This document shows positions 7,470-16,820 of a stretch of DNA of 64,000 nt, piece by piece. The notes below the pieces were generated by a model. The model had not been told where the DNA came from, ran no database searches, and was given only the letters and a program-made list of their open reading frames with translations. The translations under genes and the position numbers were made by a program. The DNA comes from Longilinea arvoryzae (lineage in GTDB: Bacteria; Chloroflexota; Anaerolineae; Anaerolineales; Anaerolineaceae), in contig NZ_DF967972.1 in assembly GCF_001050235.1 (NCBI RefSeq), forward strand, positions 3,810,724-3,874,723, in the 5' to 3' direction. Within the stretch, counting starts at the first letter, position 1; each line of letters begins with the position of its first letter.

Positions 7470-8510
7470 TTATACTTTGTTCGGGCTCTCTGCCAGGTCC
7501 AGCAATTGCTCGGCGGCCTGGTAGGGAGAGAGATCACGGTCCTGCAAGCGTGAGACGATGTCCTGCAGTTCGGCGTCGCTCACGCCTTCGCGCCAGCGCG
7601 CCACCAGAATGGCCTGAAGCAGATTGTTCAGGTCGCTCTCCAGACGTTCGCGCTCACGAGCCTGCCATTCGCCGGTTTCGCGAAGGTGAGCCGCATGGCG
7701 CTCGATGGCGGCCAACACTTCCTGGGTCCCGCTCCCCTGCATGGCGACGGTCCGCAGCACGGGGGGAATCCAGATTTGATCTTCCAGCGCCGGAAGGGTG
7801 CCGGTCCTGGGTTTATTGCCGTGCCCTCCGCGACCGCAACTGCCCATTTGCATTTGCTCCGGATGGGCCAGCTCGAGCATCGAACGCAGCGCTCGTTCGG
7901 TGTTCTCCACTCCCGGGCGGTCTGCCTTATTCACGATCAATATATCGGCAATTTCCAGGATGCCAGCTTTGATGGCCTGAATGTCGTCGCCCAATCCCGG
8001 CGCTTCGACAACCAGCGTGGTATGCGCCAGGCGGGCGATGTCCACTTCGGATTGCCCCGCGCCAACCGTTTCGATGAAGATTTTATCGAATCCAGCCGCA
8101 TCCAGTACCTGCACCACGGCCGCAGTGCTGCGCGAAAGCCCGCCCAACGCGCCGCGCGAGGCCATCGAGCGCACGAACACTCCCGGGTCTCCCGCCAGAT
8201 CGCGCATGCGCACCCGGTCGCCCAGCAGCGCGCCGCCCGTAAATGGGCTGGAAGGATCGATGGCCACAACCGCCACTTTTACCGGCTGCCGCCCATCCAT
8301 CGGGTGGCGGTAAGCGCGGGCCAACTGGTTCACCAGGGAAGATTTACCCGTCCCTGGCGATCCGGTTACGCCAATCAGATGCGCGCGCCCGGTATACGAA
8401 AAAAGCCTGTTGAGCGCATCGCGCCCTTCAGGCGAACCATTTTCGACCTGAGTGATCAACCTGGCTAACGCCAGTCGCTCACCTGCCAGCACACCTTCGA
8501 CTAAATTCAT
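7470..8510 (-). CDS. meaB: Methylmalonyl-CoA mutase chaperone GTPase MeaB
   Basis: This 346-residue G3E-type P-loop GTPase has its Walker A in GVTGSPGTGKSSLVNQLA (around residue 50). It also has the switch region VVAIDPSSPFTGGALLGDR, the DAAGFDKIFIETVGAGQSE block typical of MeaB/ArgK, and the guanine-specificity motif IVNKADRPG. MeaB protects and reloads adenosylcobalamin in methylmalonyl-CoA mutase. The C-terminal helical dimerisation arm is present. It follows the B12-binding mutase subunit gene with a 14-bp gap, confirming the function. The large catalytic mutase subunit is not in the window. Confidence 0.95.
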   Translation of the reverse strand: MNLVEGVLAGERLALARLITQVENGSPEGRDALNRLFSYTGRAHLIGVTGSPGTGKSSLVNQLARAYRHPMDGRQPVKVAVVAIDPSSPFTGGALLGDRVRMRDLAGDPGVFVRSMASRGALGGLSRSTAAVVQVLDAAGFDKIFIETVGAGQSEVDIARLAHTTLVVEAPGLGDDIQAIKAGILEIADILIVNKADRPGVENTERALRSMLELAHPEQMQMGSCGRGGHGNKPRTGTLPALEDQIWIPPVLRTVAMQGSGTQEVLAAIERHAAHLRETGEWQARERERLESDLNNLLQAILVARWREGVSDAELQDIVSRLQDRDLSPYQAAEQLLDLAESPNKV

Positions 8511-8524
8511 CCAAACCGCCCCGC

Positions 8525-8935
8525 TCAGGCAACAGTCGCGCCCAGCACAGCAGCCCGGATATCATCGATATACTTGCTACTTGGTGTTCCTGGACCGTAG
8601 ACAGCCATCACGCCCATGTCCAATAGAGGCTGCACATCCGATTCGGGGACGATACCGCCCACAAACACATGAACATCACCCTGACCATTGGCGCGCAATA
8701 GTTCCAAAACCCGCGGCACTAACGCCATATGTGCCCCAGAGAGGATGGAAAGTCCGATTGCATCGACATCTTCCTGCAAGGCAGCTTCGGCAATCATTTC
8801 AGGCGTTTGGCGCAGGCCGGTATAAATTACTTCCATGCCCGCGTCGCGCAGCGCGCGTGAAACCACTTTGGCGCCGCGGTCATGACCATCGAGTCCCGGT
8901 TTGGCAACTAAAACGCGAATTTTTCGCTCGGCCAT
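8525..8935 (-). CDS. Methylmalonyl-CoA mutase, B12-binding (C-terminal) subunit
   Basis: This free-standing cobalamin-binding domain has 136 residues from the ATG at 8935, which has GGAG 6 bp upstream; an ATG at 8947 is also possible. The base-off/His-on motif DxHxxG is seen in [13 protein letters not shown], and SILSGAHM and GGIVPESD complete the cobalamin pocket. As a separate small subunit it must pair with a catalytic TIM-barrel subunit encoded elsewhere. Together they interconvert succinyl-CoA and methylmalonyl-CoA. It is the first gene of an apparent two-gene unit with meaB. Confidence 0.93.
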   Translation of the reverse strand: MAERKIRVLVAKPGLDGHDRGAKVVSRALRDAGMEVIYTGLRQTPEMIAEAALQEDVDAIGLSILSGAHMALVPRVLELLRANGQGDVHVFVGGIVPESDVQPLLDMGVMAVYGPGTPSSKYIDDIRAAVLGATVA

Positions 8936-9196
8936 CTTCTTCTCCATTCAGGTTTGTGATCGATTTTAATTATACCGCGCATTAAGCATCCTTCCGATTA
9001 CGTAATTCGTCACTATGTGAACAGGCAAATGACGCGGCTCGAAAAATCCTAAGGCGCGAGGAATTGCGTTTCTTTCTGGCTGGCGCCTTTTCATAAATGG
9101 CGATATATTTACTGAGTCCCCCCATTTCCCCTCGCCGCTTCGCCATGGAAAGATCAGAATGGTCATGAATTTTCGTATATTTGACCCAATTACCAG

Positions 9197-9225
9197 TTGT
9201 TTTAATAAAATATTATGCGTATAAT
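9197..9225 (+). promoter_or_regulatory. Sigma70-type promoter placing the start codon at +1
   Basis: TTGTTT (9197-9202), a 17-bp AT-rich spacer and TATAAT (9220-9225) form a near-consensus promoter. The ATG at 9233 begins 7 bp after the -10 box, at the expected transcription start. An in-frame ATG at 9215 lies inside the promoter spacer and cannot be on the transcript. Confidence 0.75.
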
Positions 9226-9232
9226 ATTCTCT

Positions 9233-10180
9233 ATGAAGAGGGGAAAACTTCTACTATCTATATTACTGGTTCTATTAATCTTGCCGAATAGCGTCGGCAT
9301 AAGCCACGCGCAGGCGGAGGATGAATTATATTTCCCGGAGACGGGTCACACCATCAGTGGGCCGTTCCTGGAATTCTTCAATAGCGCCTCCGACCCGCTC
9401 TTACTCTTCGGTTATCCGATCACCGATGAGTTCGAACATCCCATCACTCACGTGCGCGTGCAATATTTTCAAAAAGTACGTTTGGATCTGGTCCGGGGGG
9501 GCTCAGGGGAGGAGGTTCAACTCGCTCCTCTTGGAGAGGATCTAAAGGACGATCAGGCGCCGCTTGCCAACATACCCACCGATAGCCCGGCTTGCCGGAA
9601 GATCAGCGGATATTCGGTTTGTTACGCCTTCCTTCAATTCTATGATGCTTATGACGGTGCGCACTTCCTGGGCGATCCGATCTCGGAAGCCCAGATTTAC
9701 GAAGGGCGCATCATCCAGAATTTTAAATACTCGCGCCTGGAATGGCGGCCTGAGATGCCCACCGGACAGCGCGTCGGCGTCACCGATCTGGGGCGCATCC
9801 ACTACGATCGCACCCTGGGCGACACGGCGCGTTTGCTGCCCAATGAATCATCCAATATTGCCGGCCGGCTGGTCCAACCGCATGCCTATGCGTTTGTCAA
9901 CCACCCGCTGCTGCCGGCCAACTCCGACCAGACCATCTCGGTCATCGTACTTGACCAATCCCTAGATCCCATTTCCGGCGCCATCCTCAAGATCGAAGTC
10001 TTGTGGCCGGATGGCAGCACGGGCATCTACCGCCCTTCGGACACGAACAAGAGCGGCATCAGCCAGATGGTCCTTAACAGCGGAGATTACGAGGCCAACC
10101 AGATTGTCCGCATCAAAGTCACCGCCGCCTACATGGGAGAAACCAGCGAGACTTCAACCTGGTTCCGGTTGTGGTGGTAG
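9233..10180 (+). CDS. Secreted protein with FGYPIT/LGFP-like repeats
   Basis: The start at 9233 gives 315 residues with a signal peptide: MKRGK, a hydrophobic run, then a cleavage region near SHAQA. The mature protein opens with YFPETGHTISGPFLEFF and LLLFGYPITDEFEHP. A second similar unit follows (YSVCYAFLQFYDAYDGAHFL, GDPISEAQIY). Such 'FGYP' units resemble LGFP-type repeats and recur in secreted Chloroflexota proteins (recalled, not searched). The last ~100 residues (from ~RLVQPHAYAFVN) look like an Ig-like β-sandwich. The role is probably in the cell envelope or extracellular, and no catalytic motif was seen. The mRNA seems leaderless. Confidence 0.8.
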   Translation: MKRGKLLLSILLVLLILPNSVGISHAQAEDELYFPETGHTISGPFLEFFNSASDPLLLFGYPITDEFEHPITHVRVQYFQKVRLDLVRGGSGEEVQLAPLGEDLKDDQAPLANIPTDSPACRKISGYSVCYAFLQFYDAYDGAHFLGDPISEAQIYEGRIIQNFKYSRLEWRPEMPTGQRVGVTDLGRIHYDRTLGDTARLLPNESSNIAGRLVQPHAYAFVNHPLLPANSDQTISVIVLDQSLDPISGAILKIEVLWPDGSTGIYRPSDTNKSGISQMVLNSGDYEANQIVRIKVTAAYMGETSETSTWFRLWW

Positions 10181-10299
10181 GATCTTAATTTATCTGCCCG
10201 TCCATCAATGACAGGCATCCAGATTTTTCGCTCACGGCGCCGGGCCTTAAAAGGTTCAAAGCGCCGTGATCTTTTAAGAGTGCGGGGCGGGGCAAGTGC

Positions 10300-10305
10300 T
10301 ATAAT
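10300..10305 (+). promoter_or_regulatory. -10 box for dnaE
   Basis: A consensus TATAAT lies 21 bp before the preferred dnaE start at 10327. No good -35 hexamer was found at 16-18 bp. The TTG at 10306 that opens the reading frame directly abuts this box, so it is unlikely to be the start codon. Confidence 0.55.
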
Positions 10306-10326
10306 TTGGCATTAGTAGAAAAACTT

Positions 10327-13300
10327 ATGAGCTTCGTCCATCTGCATGTCCACACCGAATATTCCCTCCTCGACGGTTTCAGCAACGTCAAGAAGCTCGT
10401 CAAACGCGCCAAGGAAATGGGAATGCCGGCCGTGGCCATTACCGACCACGGCACCATGTTTGGCGTGGTCGATTTTTACAACGCGGCCATTGCCGCCGGA
10501 ATCAAACCCGTTATCGGTCTGGAGGCTTATCTCGCCCCACGCCGCATGGGTGAACGCGACCCCAAGCTCGACAAGCAGGCCTATCACATGCTGCTGCTGG
10601 CGGAAAACGATACCGGGTATAAAAATTTACTCCAGATTGCCAGCGCCGCCCAGTTGGACGGCTTTTACTATAATCCCCGGGTCGATCACGACTTTCTGGC
10701 GGCCCATTCCGAAGGGCTGATCGCCACCTCGGGCTGCATGGCGGCTGAAGTTCCCCGATTGATCATGGATCGGGGCGAAGCCGCGGCGGCCGAGAAGTTG
10801 GATTGGTACTATTCCGTTTTTGGACCGGACCGTTTCTTCCTCGAGCTTCAGCAGCACAATATCAAGGAATTGGCGACCATCAACCAGACGCTGCTGCGCC
10901 TGGGAAAACGGTACAATTCCCGCTTCATCGCCACCAACGACGCGCATTACGTCAATCCCGAAGATGCGCGCCTGCAGGATATTCTGCTGGCCATTCAAAC
11001 CGGCTCGCTTCTCAGCGATCCCAACCGCTTCCGCATGAGCGACAATTCCTATTACCTGCGCTCCCCGGAAGAGATGAGCGCGCTGTTCAAGGAAGTGCCC
11101 GAATCGATCTCCAACACCCTCCTCATTGCCGAACGCTGCAACGTCGATCTTTCCCCCAAGGGATATCACCTGCCGGTCGTCGACGTGCCGGAAGGTTTTA
11201 CCACCGAGACTTATCTGCGCAAATTATGCGAAGAAGGCCTGCTGAATCGATACGGTGAGCATGCCGCCGATCCGAAAGTGCGCGAGCGTCTGGAATACGA
11301 ACTATCCGTCATCCACAAGATGGGCTTCGACGCCTATTTCTTGATCGTGTGGGATCTTTGCCGTCACTCGCGCGAAAATGGCATCTGGTACAACACGCGT
11401 GGTTCCGGGGCCGGTTCGATCGTGGCTTATACGCTCGAAATCACGACCGTGGAACCGCTCGGTCATGATCTGATCTTCGAACGCTTCCTTAACCCGGGGC
11501 GTATTTCCATGCCCGATATCGACCTGGATTACCAGGACGACCGCCGTTCCGAAGTCATGTCTTATTGCGCCAGCAAATACGGCTCGGACAAGGTCGCCCA
11601 GATCATCACCTTCGGCACCATGGGCGCCAAGGGCGCCATCCGCGATGTTGGCCGGGTGATGGATATCCCGCTCAGTGAGGTCGACCGGGTCACCAAACTG
11701 CTCAATACGGCCACCAATAAGACCATCACCATCCAGGAAGGGCTCGAGACTGTCCCGGAATTCAAGCAGGCTTACGAAAGCGCGGACTACTTAAAAGAAT
11801 TGATCGATACCGCCAGCGGCATGGAAGGCGCCATCCGCAACTGCGGCACACACGCCGCCGGCGTCGTCATCACGGATAAACCCATCGTCGAATACGCGCC
11901 GCTCCACCGCCCTACCAGCGGCTCGGAAGACAGCCCCATCAAGACGGTTGTGCAGTTCGAAATGCACGTCGTCGAAAACCAGGGCCTGTTAAAAGTCGAT
12001 TTTCTGGGACTGGTGACGCTCACCATCATGCAGCGCGCCTGCAAATTGATCCAAGAGCGCCATCAAACTGATTTCAATCTGAACAACATTCCCATCGACG
12101 ATCCGGAATCTTACGAGTTGATGGGCCGCGGTCATACCGCCGGCGTCTTCCAACTGGAAGGCACGGGCATGACCCGCTACCTGGTGCAGATGAAGCCCCG
12201 CGACGTGGATAATGTCATCGCCATGGTCGCCCTTTACCGCCCGGGCCCATTGGAGTTCATTCCATCGTATATCAAGCGCATGCATGGCGAGGAACCCGTC
12301 ACCTATCGCCATCCCTCGTTGGAACCCATCTTCAAAGAGACGTTCGGTATCCCAATTTACCAGGAACAGATCATGCGCGCGGCGGTGGATCTGGCCGGGT
12401 ATACGCTCTCCGAATCGGACGATCTGCGCAAGGCGATTGCCAAGAAGCAGAAGGAAAAGCTGGAAAAGCACCGCGACAAGTTCATCAAGGGCGCGGTCGA
12501 ACACGGCATTCCCCAGGAAACCTGCGAAGCCATTTTCAACGACTGGGAAGAATTCGCCCGCTACGGCTTTAATAAATCCCACGCCGCCGATTATGGCACC
12601 ATCGCTGTCCAGACGGCTTATTTGAAGGCCCATTATCCGGAAGAGTATATGACCGCGCTGCTGTCGGCCTCTAAAAACGAGACCGCCAAGGTCGCCTATT
12701 ACATTGGCGACTGCCGGGCCATGGGCATCGACGTACTGCCGCCCAATGTCAACTTCAGCGGCTGGGATTTCGAGATCGAAGATCGGCCCGAACAGCGCCC
12801 GGCCATCCGTTTCGGCCTGGGCGCCGTCAAGAACGTCGGCCAGGGCGCCGTCGACCTGATCCAGCAGGCCCGCAAACAGGGCGGGCAGTTTAAAGATCTG
12901 AACGATTTTGCGCGGCGCGTCGATTTGCGCGCCGTCGGTAAACGCGCTTTGGAATGCATGATCCGGGTGGGCGCGATGGATGAATTTGGCCAACGCCGTT
13001 CATTACTCGAAGCGCTCGACCGCATCATCTCAGTCAGCTCGAGCAATTTCAGGGCTGCAGAGTGCGGCCAGCTTAGCTTTTTCGGTTCGATTGCTGGCAT
13101 CGAAGAAGAAATCATCCTTAACCCCAGCGATTCGCTGGATCGGCGCGAACAGCTCGAATGGGAACGCGAACTGATCGGCCTGTATGTGTCGGACCATCCC
13201 ATGAACCCGTACATGCCTGCCTTGAGGCGCAAGATCACTCATTATTCTTCGCAATTGGCCGAAGTGGGCAACAAGGAAAAGGTCATCGTCGCGGGCATGG

Positions 13301-14238
13301 TCACCCGTTTTCGCCAGCACCAGACCAAAGACGGCAAACCCATGGGCTTCGCGACCATCGAGGATACCCAGGGCGTGGTCGAGATGGTGCTTTTCCCGCG
13401 CACCTGGGATAAATATCACCGGTTGTTGGCCATGGATGCCATATTGATCGCCGAAGGCAAAGTCGATTCCGAGAATGGCGATCCCAAGCTGCTGGTGGAT
13501 AAGCTCACCCAGGCCGATGTGGAACCGGTTGCCGAAGCAGCCGGCAGTTCTTACTACGACGGCTCCACATCCACCAGTTACGATTACGGTTCTCCGGACG
13601 GCGCGGATTTTGAACCGACCGTTCCAACCATGATCGCCGAATCACCCTCCGGCCCGGCCGAACCGCCCCAGCCGGAACCCTGGGACTCGGACGATGAATC
13701 CGGCGCGCCAATGCCGCCTGAGCCGGACGATTGGCATCTGATCCAGCCTCCGCCCAATGATGAAAAGTGGCAGGCCGCGCCTCAACGCGCGCCGGCCGAA
13801 GCTCCGGTCGCTTCGGATAAGCCAGTCGAACCCCCAAAAAGCATCCAGCCGGCTCCAGAGAGCCCGGTCGTTCCATCGGCTCCGGTAGCCGCGCCAGCCG
13901 GCGCTTCCCTGCCGGTGACGCCGATCCAGTACATCATGCCGCCGGCTGAACGCACCTCCAGCAATCCGGCCGAAACTGGCGAATTGCGCATGATTACCAT
14001 TGTTTTACGGGCTGGCGGTGACCGCCAGCGAGATGTGCGCCGCATGCGCCGCGTTCTCGGCATGCTCAAATCTTGCCCGGGACGCGATAAATTCGCGTTG
14101 CAAATTTTCGAAAACGGCAAACATTTCTTACTCGAATTTCCGAATGACACCACCGGCTTGAATTCCGATCTGCTGCGCGATTTGAAAGCGTTAGTGGGTG
14201 AAGATAATGTCCGCGTGGAGATTATTAAACTCCAATAG
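10327..14238 (+). CDS. dnaE: DNA polymerase III subunit alpha
   Basis: This is the replicative polymerase, 1303 residues from the ATG at 10327. The PHP domain opens the protein (FVHLHVHTEYSLLDG). The C-family palm carries PDIDLDYQDDRRSE (about residues 396-409) with catalytic aspartates. The finger/β-binding regions and a helix-hairpin-helix follow. An OB fold (VIVAGMVTRFRQHQTKDGKP) lies near residue 1000. Between ~1075 and ~1225 is a Pro/Ala/Glu-rich, probably disordered linker, followed by a small conserved C-terminal domain (ITIVLRAGGDRQRDVRRMRR to the end). It is followed by pfkA after 17 bp and is probably co-transcribed with it. Confidence 0.97.
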   Translation: MSFVHLHVHTEYSLLDGFSNVKKLVKRAKEMGMPAVAITDHGTMFGVVDFYNAAIAAGIKPVIGLEAYLAPRRMGERDPKLDKQAYHMLLLAENDTGYKNLLQIASAAQLDGFYYNPRVDHDFLAAHSEGLIATSGCMAAEVPRLIMDRGEAAAAEKLDWYYSVFGPDRFFLELQQHNIKELATINQTLLRLGKRYNSRFIATNDAHYVNPEDARLQDILLAIQTGSLLSDPNRFRMSDNSYYLRSPEEMSALFKEVPESISNTLLIAERCNVDLSPKGYHLPVVDVPEGFTTETYLRKLCEEGLLNRYGEHAADPKVRERLEYELSVIHKMGFDAYFLIVWDLCRHSRENGIWYNTRGSGAGSIVAYTLEITTVEPLGHDLIFERFLNPGRISMPDIDLDYQDDRRSEVMSYCASKYGSDKVAQIITFGTMGAKGAIRDVGRVMDIPLSEVDRVTKLLNTATNKTITIQEGLETVPEFKQAYESADYLKELIDTASGMEGAIRNCGTHAAGVVITDKPIVEYAPLHRPTSGSEDSPIKTVVQFEMHVVENQGLLKVDFLGLVTLTIMQRACKLIQERHQTDFNLNNIPIDDPESYELMGRGHTAGVFQLEGTGMTRYLVQMKPRDVDNVIAMVALYRPGPLEFIPSYIKRMHGEEPVTYRHPSLEPIFKETFGIPIYQEQIMRAAVDLAGYTLSESDDLRKAIAKKQKEKLEKHRDKFIKGAVEHGIPQETCEAIFNDWEEFARYGFNKSHAADYGTIAVQTAYLKAHYPEEYMTALLSASKNETAKVAYYIGDCRAMGIDVLPPNVNFSGWDFEIEDRPEQRPAIRFGLGAVKNVGQGAVDLIQQARKQGGQFKDLNDFARRVDLRAVGKRALECMIRVGAMDEFGQRRSLLEALDRIISVSSSNFRAAECGQLSFFGSIAGIEEEIILNPSDSLDRREQLEWERELIGLYVSDHPMNPYMPALRRKITHYSSQLAEVGNKEKVIVAGMVTRFRQHQTKDGKPMGFATIEDTQGVVEMVLFPRTWDKYHRLLAMDAILIAEGKVDSENGDPKLLVDKLTQADVEPVAEAAGSSYYDGSTSTSYDYGSPDGADFEPTVPTMIAESPSGPAEPPQPEPWDSDDESGAPMPPEPDDWHLIQPPPNDEKWQAAPQRAPAEAPVASDKPVEPPKSIQPAPESPVVPSAPVAAPAGASLPVTPIQYIMPPAERTSSNPAETGELRMITIVLRAGGDRQRDVRRMRRVLGMLKSCPGRDKFALQIFENGKHFLLEFPNDTTGLNSDLLRDLKALVGEDNVRVEIIKLQ

Positions 14239-14255
14239 GTCGACAGGTCTTTCAT

Positions 14256-15239
14256 ATGGTAGCAAAGAAAACAATTCATACAATCGGGGTTATGACCTCG
14301 GGCGGTGATGCGCCGGGCATGAACCCCTGCATTCGCGCAGTTGTACGCACCGCATTGGTAAATGACCTTCGCGTCATAGGTGTTGAAGATGGTTTTGAGG
14401 GTTTGATCCATGGGCGTTTTCGAGCGTTGGGCGCGCGCGATGTCGGCGGCATCCTGCAGCGCGGCGGCACCATCCTGCAAACCGCCCGCAGCACCGATTT
14501 TCGCGAACCTCGCGGCCAACGGGAAGCGATTCGCCAGATGAGTAACGCCGAAATCGATGCCCTGGTTGTCATCGGTGGCGACGGCTCCCTGAACGGGGCT
14601 ATCAAACTCGCCGAACAGGGCGTCCCGGTCATCGGCATCCCCGGCAGCATCGATAACGATATCTACGGCACCGATATGTGCATCGGCGTCGATACCGCGC
14701 TCAATACCATCGTCGACGCCATCGATAAGCTGCGCGACACCGCTTCATCGCACAACCGCGCCTTTCTGGTCGAGACGATGGGACGCGAATCGGGCTATCT
14801 GGCCGTGCAGGCCGGTATCATCGTCGGCGCCGAAATGGTGCTCATTCCCGAGGAAAGCGTCTCCGTGGAAGAAGTGGCCAAGACCATCGAACGCGCCTAC
14901 CTGCGCGGAAAAACCCACGCCATCGTTGTGGTGGCCGAAGGGTTTACCCCGCACACAAACGAGTTGGCCGAAAAGATCAACGCCCTGGATATCGGCTTCA
15001 CCATGCGCGTGACCATCCTGGGTCACATCCAACGCGGCGGCAAGCCCTCGGCGTTCGACCGGCTGCTGGCTTCCCGGTTCGGTTATCACGCCGTGCAGTT
15101 CCTGCTCAACGGCCAGACCAACGTGATGGTTGGTTTGGATGGCCGGGATATGGTCCCCGTTCCGCTGCAGACGGTCGTATCGAAACGCAAGACCCTGTCC
15201 GTCGAACACATGCAGATGGCCAAGACACTGGCTCAATAA
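14256..15239 (+). CDS. pfkA: ATP-dependent 6-phosphofructokinase
   Basis: This 327-residue enzyme phosphorylates fructose-6-phosphate in glycolysis. Seen motifs are GVMTSGGDAPGMNPCIRAVV (nucleotide loop), VVIGGDGSLNGA, the catalytic PGSIDNDIYGTD, VETMGRESGYLA and LGHIQRGGKPSAFDR. Gly in GGDGS, rather than Asp, suggests ATP rather than pyrophosphate as donor; this follows the family rule and was not tested. It has an AGGT-type ribosome-binding site and follows dnaE closely. An intrinsic terminator ends the unit. Confidence 0.95.
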   Translation: MVAKKTIHTIGVMTSGGDAPGMNPCIRAVVRTALVNDLRVIGVEDGFEGLIHGRFRALGARDVGGILQRGGTILQTARSTDFREPRGQREAIRQMSNAEIDALVVIGGDGSLNGAIKLAEQGVPVIGIPGSIDNDIYGTDMCIGVDTALNTIVDAIDKLRDTASSHNRAFLVETMGRESGYLAVQAGIIVGAEMVLIPEESVSVEEVAKTIERAYLRGKTHAIVVVAEGFTPHTNELAEKINALDIGFTMRVTILGHIQRGGKPSAFDRLLASRFGYHAVQFLLNGQTNVMVGLDGRDMVPVPLQTVVSKRKTLSVEHMQMAKTLAQ

Positions 15240-15260
15240 GCCAACCCGATCCGCTTGACA

Positions 15261-15296
15261 ATCACCCTGGATTTTTATGATCCAGGGTGATTTTTT
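15261..15296 (+). terminator. Intrinsic terminator of dnaE-pfkA
   Basis: ATCACCCTGGAT (15261-15272) pairs perfectly with ATCCAGGGTGAT (15280-15291), with a 7-base loop and a T6 run. Confidence 0.92.
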
Positions 15297-15343
15297 AAGG
15301 TTAACCCCCTGGTCAAACAATGTTTATTTGATATAATCTAAGT

Positions 15344-15429
15344 ATACTCTTCTGTGTATCCGCCGCTTTCCTGCGGGGATGGGCCTTGAAGGGACTGACC
15401 GGGCAAAACCTGTCAGTCCCTTCTATTTT
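15344..15429 (+). ncRNA. Candidate small RNA with own promoter and terminator hairpin
   Basis: An extended -10 promoter (TG-A-TATAAT, 15329-15337) lies just after the pfkA terminator, with a predicted start near 15344. Two hairpins follow. The first is ATCC..CGC/GCG..GGAT around 15358-15380. The second is a 12-bp stem, GAAGGGACTGAC (15388-15399) with GTCAGTCCCTTC (15412-15423), ending in TATTTT. No ORF of meaningful length is present. It lies between the convergent ends of pfkA and dnaA. It does not match SRP RNA, tmRNA, RNase P RNA or any riboswitch consensus that I recognise. The T run is weak. Confidence 0.4.
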
Positions 15430-15436
15430 CCCGGGT

Positions 15437-15469
15437 TAAATAAACAAACCCCTTTGGAAGGGGTTTGTT
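15437..15469 (-). terminator. Intrinsic terminator of dnaA
   Basis: On the minus strand AACAAACCCCTT and AAGGGGTTTGTT form a 12-bp stem with a 3-base loop (15443-15469), followed by TATTTAA. It lies 20 bp after the dnaA stop. Confidence 0.85.
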
Positions 15470-15488
15470 GTGAGTCAATTTCGGATGG

Positions 15489-16820
15489 TTATGCAGCCGC
15501 GTGGCTGTAAAGCTGTTCGCGGATCTGGAGCACCTGACGGCGCAGCCGGTCGTCGCGTTCCATCAAATCCGCCACCTTCTCACAGGCATACATCACCGTC
15601 GAATGGTCACGCCCGCCCAGGGCAACGCCAATTTGGGGCAGCGAAACGTTGGCTTCTTCGCGCAGAATGTACATGGCCACCTGGCGCGGCAAAGCCACCT
15701 CGCGCGATCGATCCCGGCCCAATAACTTTTCGGCTGTCAGACCGAACGTGGACGCCACCAGCTTGACCACCTGGCGCGGCTCCAATGTGCTGCGTTGCGG
15801 CAGCAAATCGGCCAGGGCAACCTGCACCAGGTCGGGCGTCAGGGCTTTGCCGCTTAAATCCGCATAAGCCAGCACGCGTGTCAATGCGCCTTCCAATTCG
15901 CGGATGTTGGATTGCACCTGGCGCGCGATCGAATCCAGAATTTCCGGCGGCACTTCGCGATTGGCGCGTTCGGCCTTGCTGCGCAAAATGGCCGTGCGCA
16001 TTTCCAGGTCGGCGGGTTGGATATCCACCGTCAGGCCCCACTCGAACCGTGAACGCAACCGTTCCTCCAGGGTCAACATGGCCTTGGGCGGGCGATCCGA
16101 AGAAATGACGATCTGCTTGTCCTGCCCGTGCAGGGTGTTGAAAGTGTGAAAGAACTCTTCCTGCGTTGACTCTTTCCCGGCGATGAATTGGATGTCGTCG
16201 ATCAGCAAAACATCGATACTGCGGTACCGGTCGCGGAACGCCTGGGTGTTATGAGTGCGAATGGAGTTGATCAGGTCGTTGGCAAATTCCTCCGATGAAA
16301 CATACAACACCTGCAGGCCCTGCTTGATGGCCGAATTGCCGATGGCCTGCAACAGGTGGGTTTTCCCCTGGCCAACGCTGCCATACAAGAAAAGCGGATT
16401 GTAGGCTCGTGCCGGGTTCTCGGCCACGGCCTGGCTGGCGGCGTGCGCCATGCGATTGCTGCCGCCCACCACGAAGTTCTCGAAGGTGTAGCGCGGATTG
16501 ACATTGGTGTTCTGGCGCGAGGGCTCGGGCGCGCGGACCTCGGCGGGTTCGTCCGAACCGGCGGCTTCGATTTCCTTGTGCCAGACGTTGAACTGGACTT
16601 CCTGCCGCGTTCCCATCATACCCGAAAGAAGTCGCGACATTGTCGGACCCAGCCGGTCGTCCAGCCAGTCGCGCGCGTAAGCGTTGTGTACGCCTACCAC
16701 AAAAATGTTTTCCTGATATTTGATTAATTCTGCGCTGCGAACCCAGGTATCGAAGGATGCCTTTGGCATTTCGGATTGTAGTTGGCTTAATGTTGCCTGC
16801 CAGGCTTGTTCAGCATTCAT
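15489..16820 (-). CDS. dnaA: Chromosomal replication initiator DnaA
   Basis: This 443-residue initiator of chromosome replication has its N-terminal domain at 1-~85 and a short linker. The AAA+ domain has Walker A GSVGQGKTHLLQAIGN and Walker B VLLIDDIQFIAG. The sensor/arginine finger region is RSRFEWGLTVDIQPADLE, and the C-terminal DnaA-box-binding domain ends with the signature ALGGRDHSTVMYACEKV. Walker A has Q where most DnaAs have L (GxGLGKTH). The gene stands alone, without dnaN next to it. AGGAGGATG lies about 12 bp before the start. Confidence 0.97.
   Translation of the reverse strand: MNAEQAWQATLSQLQSEMPKASFDTWVRSAELIKYQENIFVVGVHNAYARDWLDDRLGPTMSRLLSGMMGTRQEVQFNVWHKEIEAAGSDEPAEVRAPEPSRQNTNVNPRYTFENFVVGGSNRMAHAASQAVAENPARAYNPLFLYGSVGQGKTHLLQAIGNSAIKQGLQVLYVSSEEFANDLINSIRTHNTQAFRDRYRSIDVLLIDDIQFIAGKESTQEEFFHTFNTLHGQDKQIVISSDRPPKAMLTLEERLRSRFEWGLTVDIQPADLEMRTAILRSKAERANREVPPEILDSIARQVQSNIRELEGALTRVLAYADLSGKALTPDLVQVALADLLPQRSTLEPRQVVKLVASTFGLTAEKLLGRDRSREVALPRQVAMYILREEANVSLPQIGVALGGRDHSTVMYACEKVADLMERDDRLRRQVLQIREQLYSHAAA

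Noticed and set aside
15344..15429. 4.5S SRP RNA, 6S RNA or tmRNA in the pfkA-dnaA gap
   Set aside because: The SRP GGAAGC core, the tmRNA tag region and the 6S central bubble were not seen, so only an unassigned small RNA is proposed.
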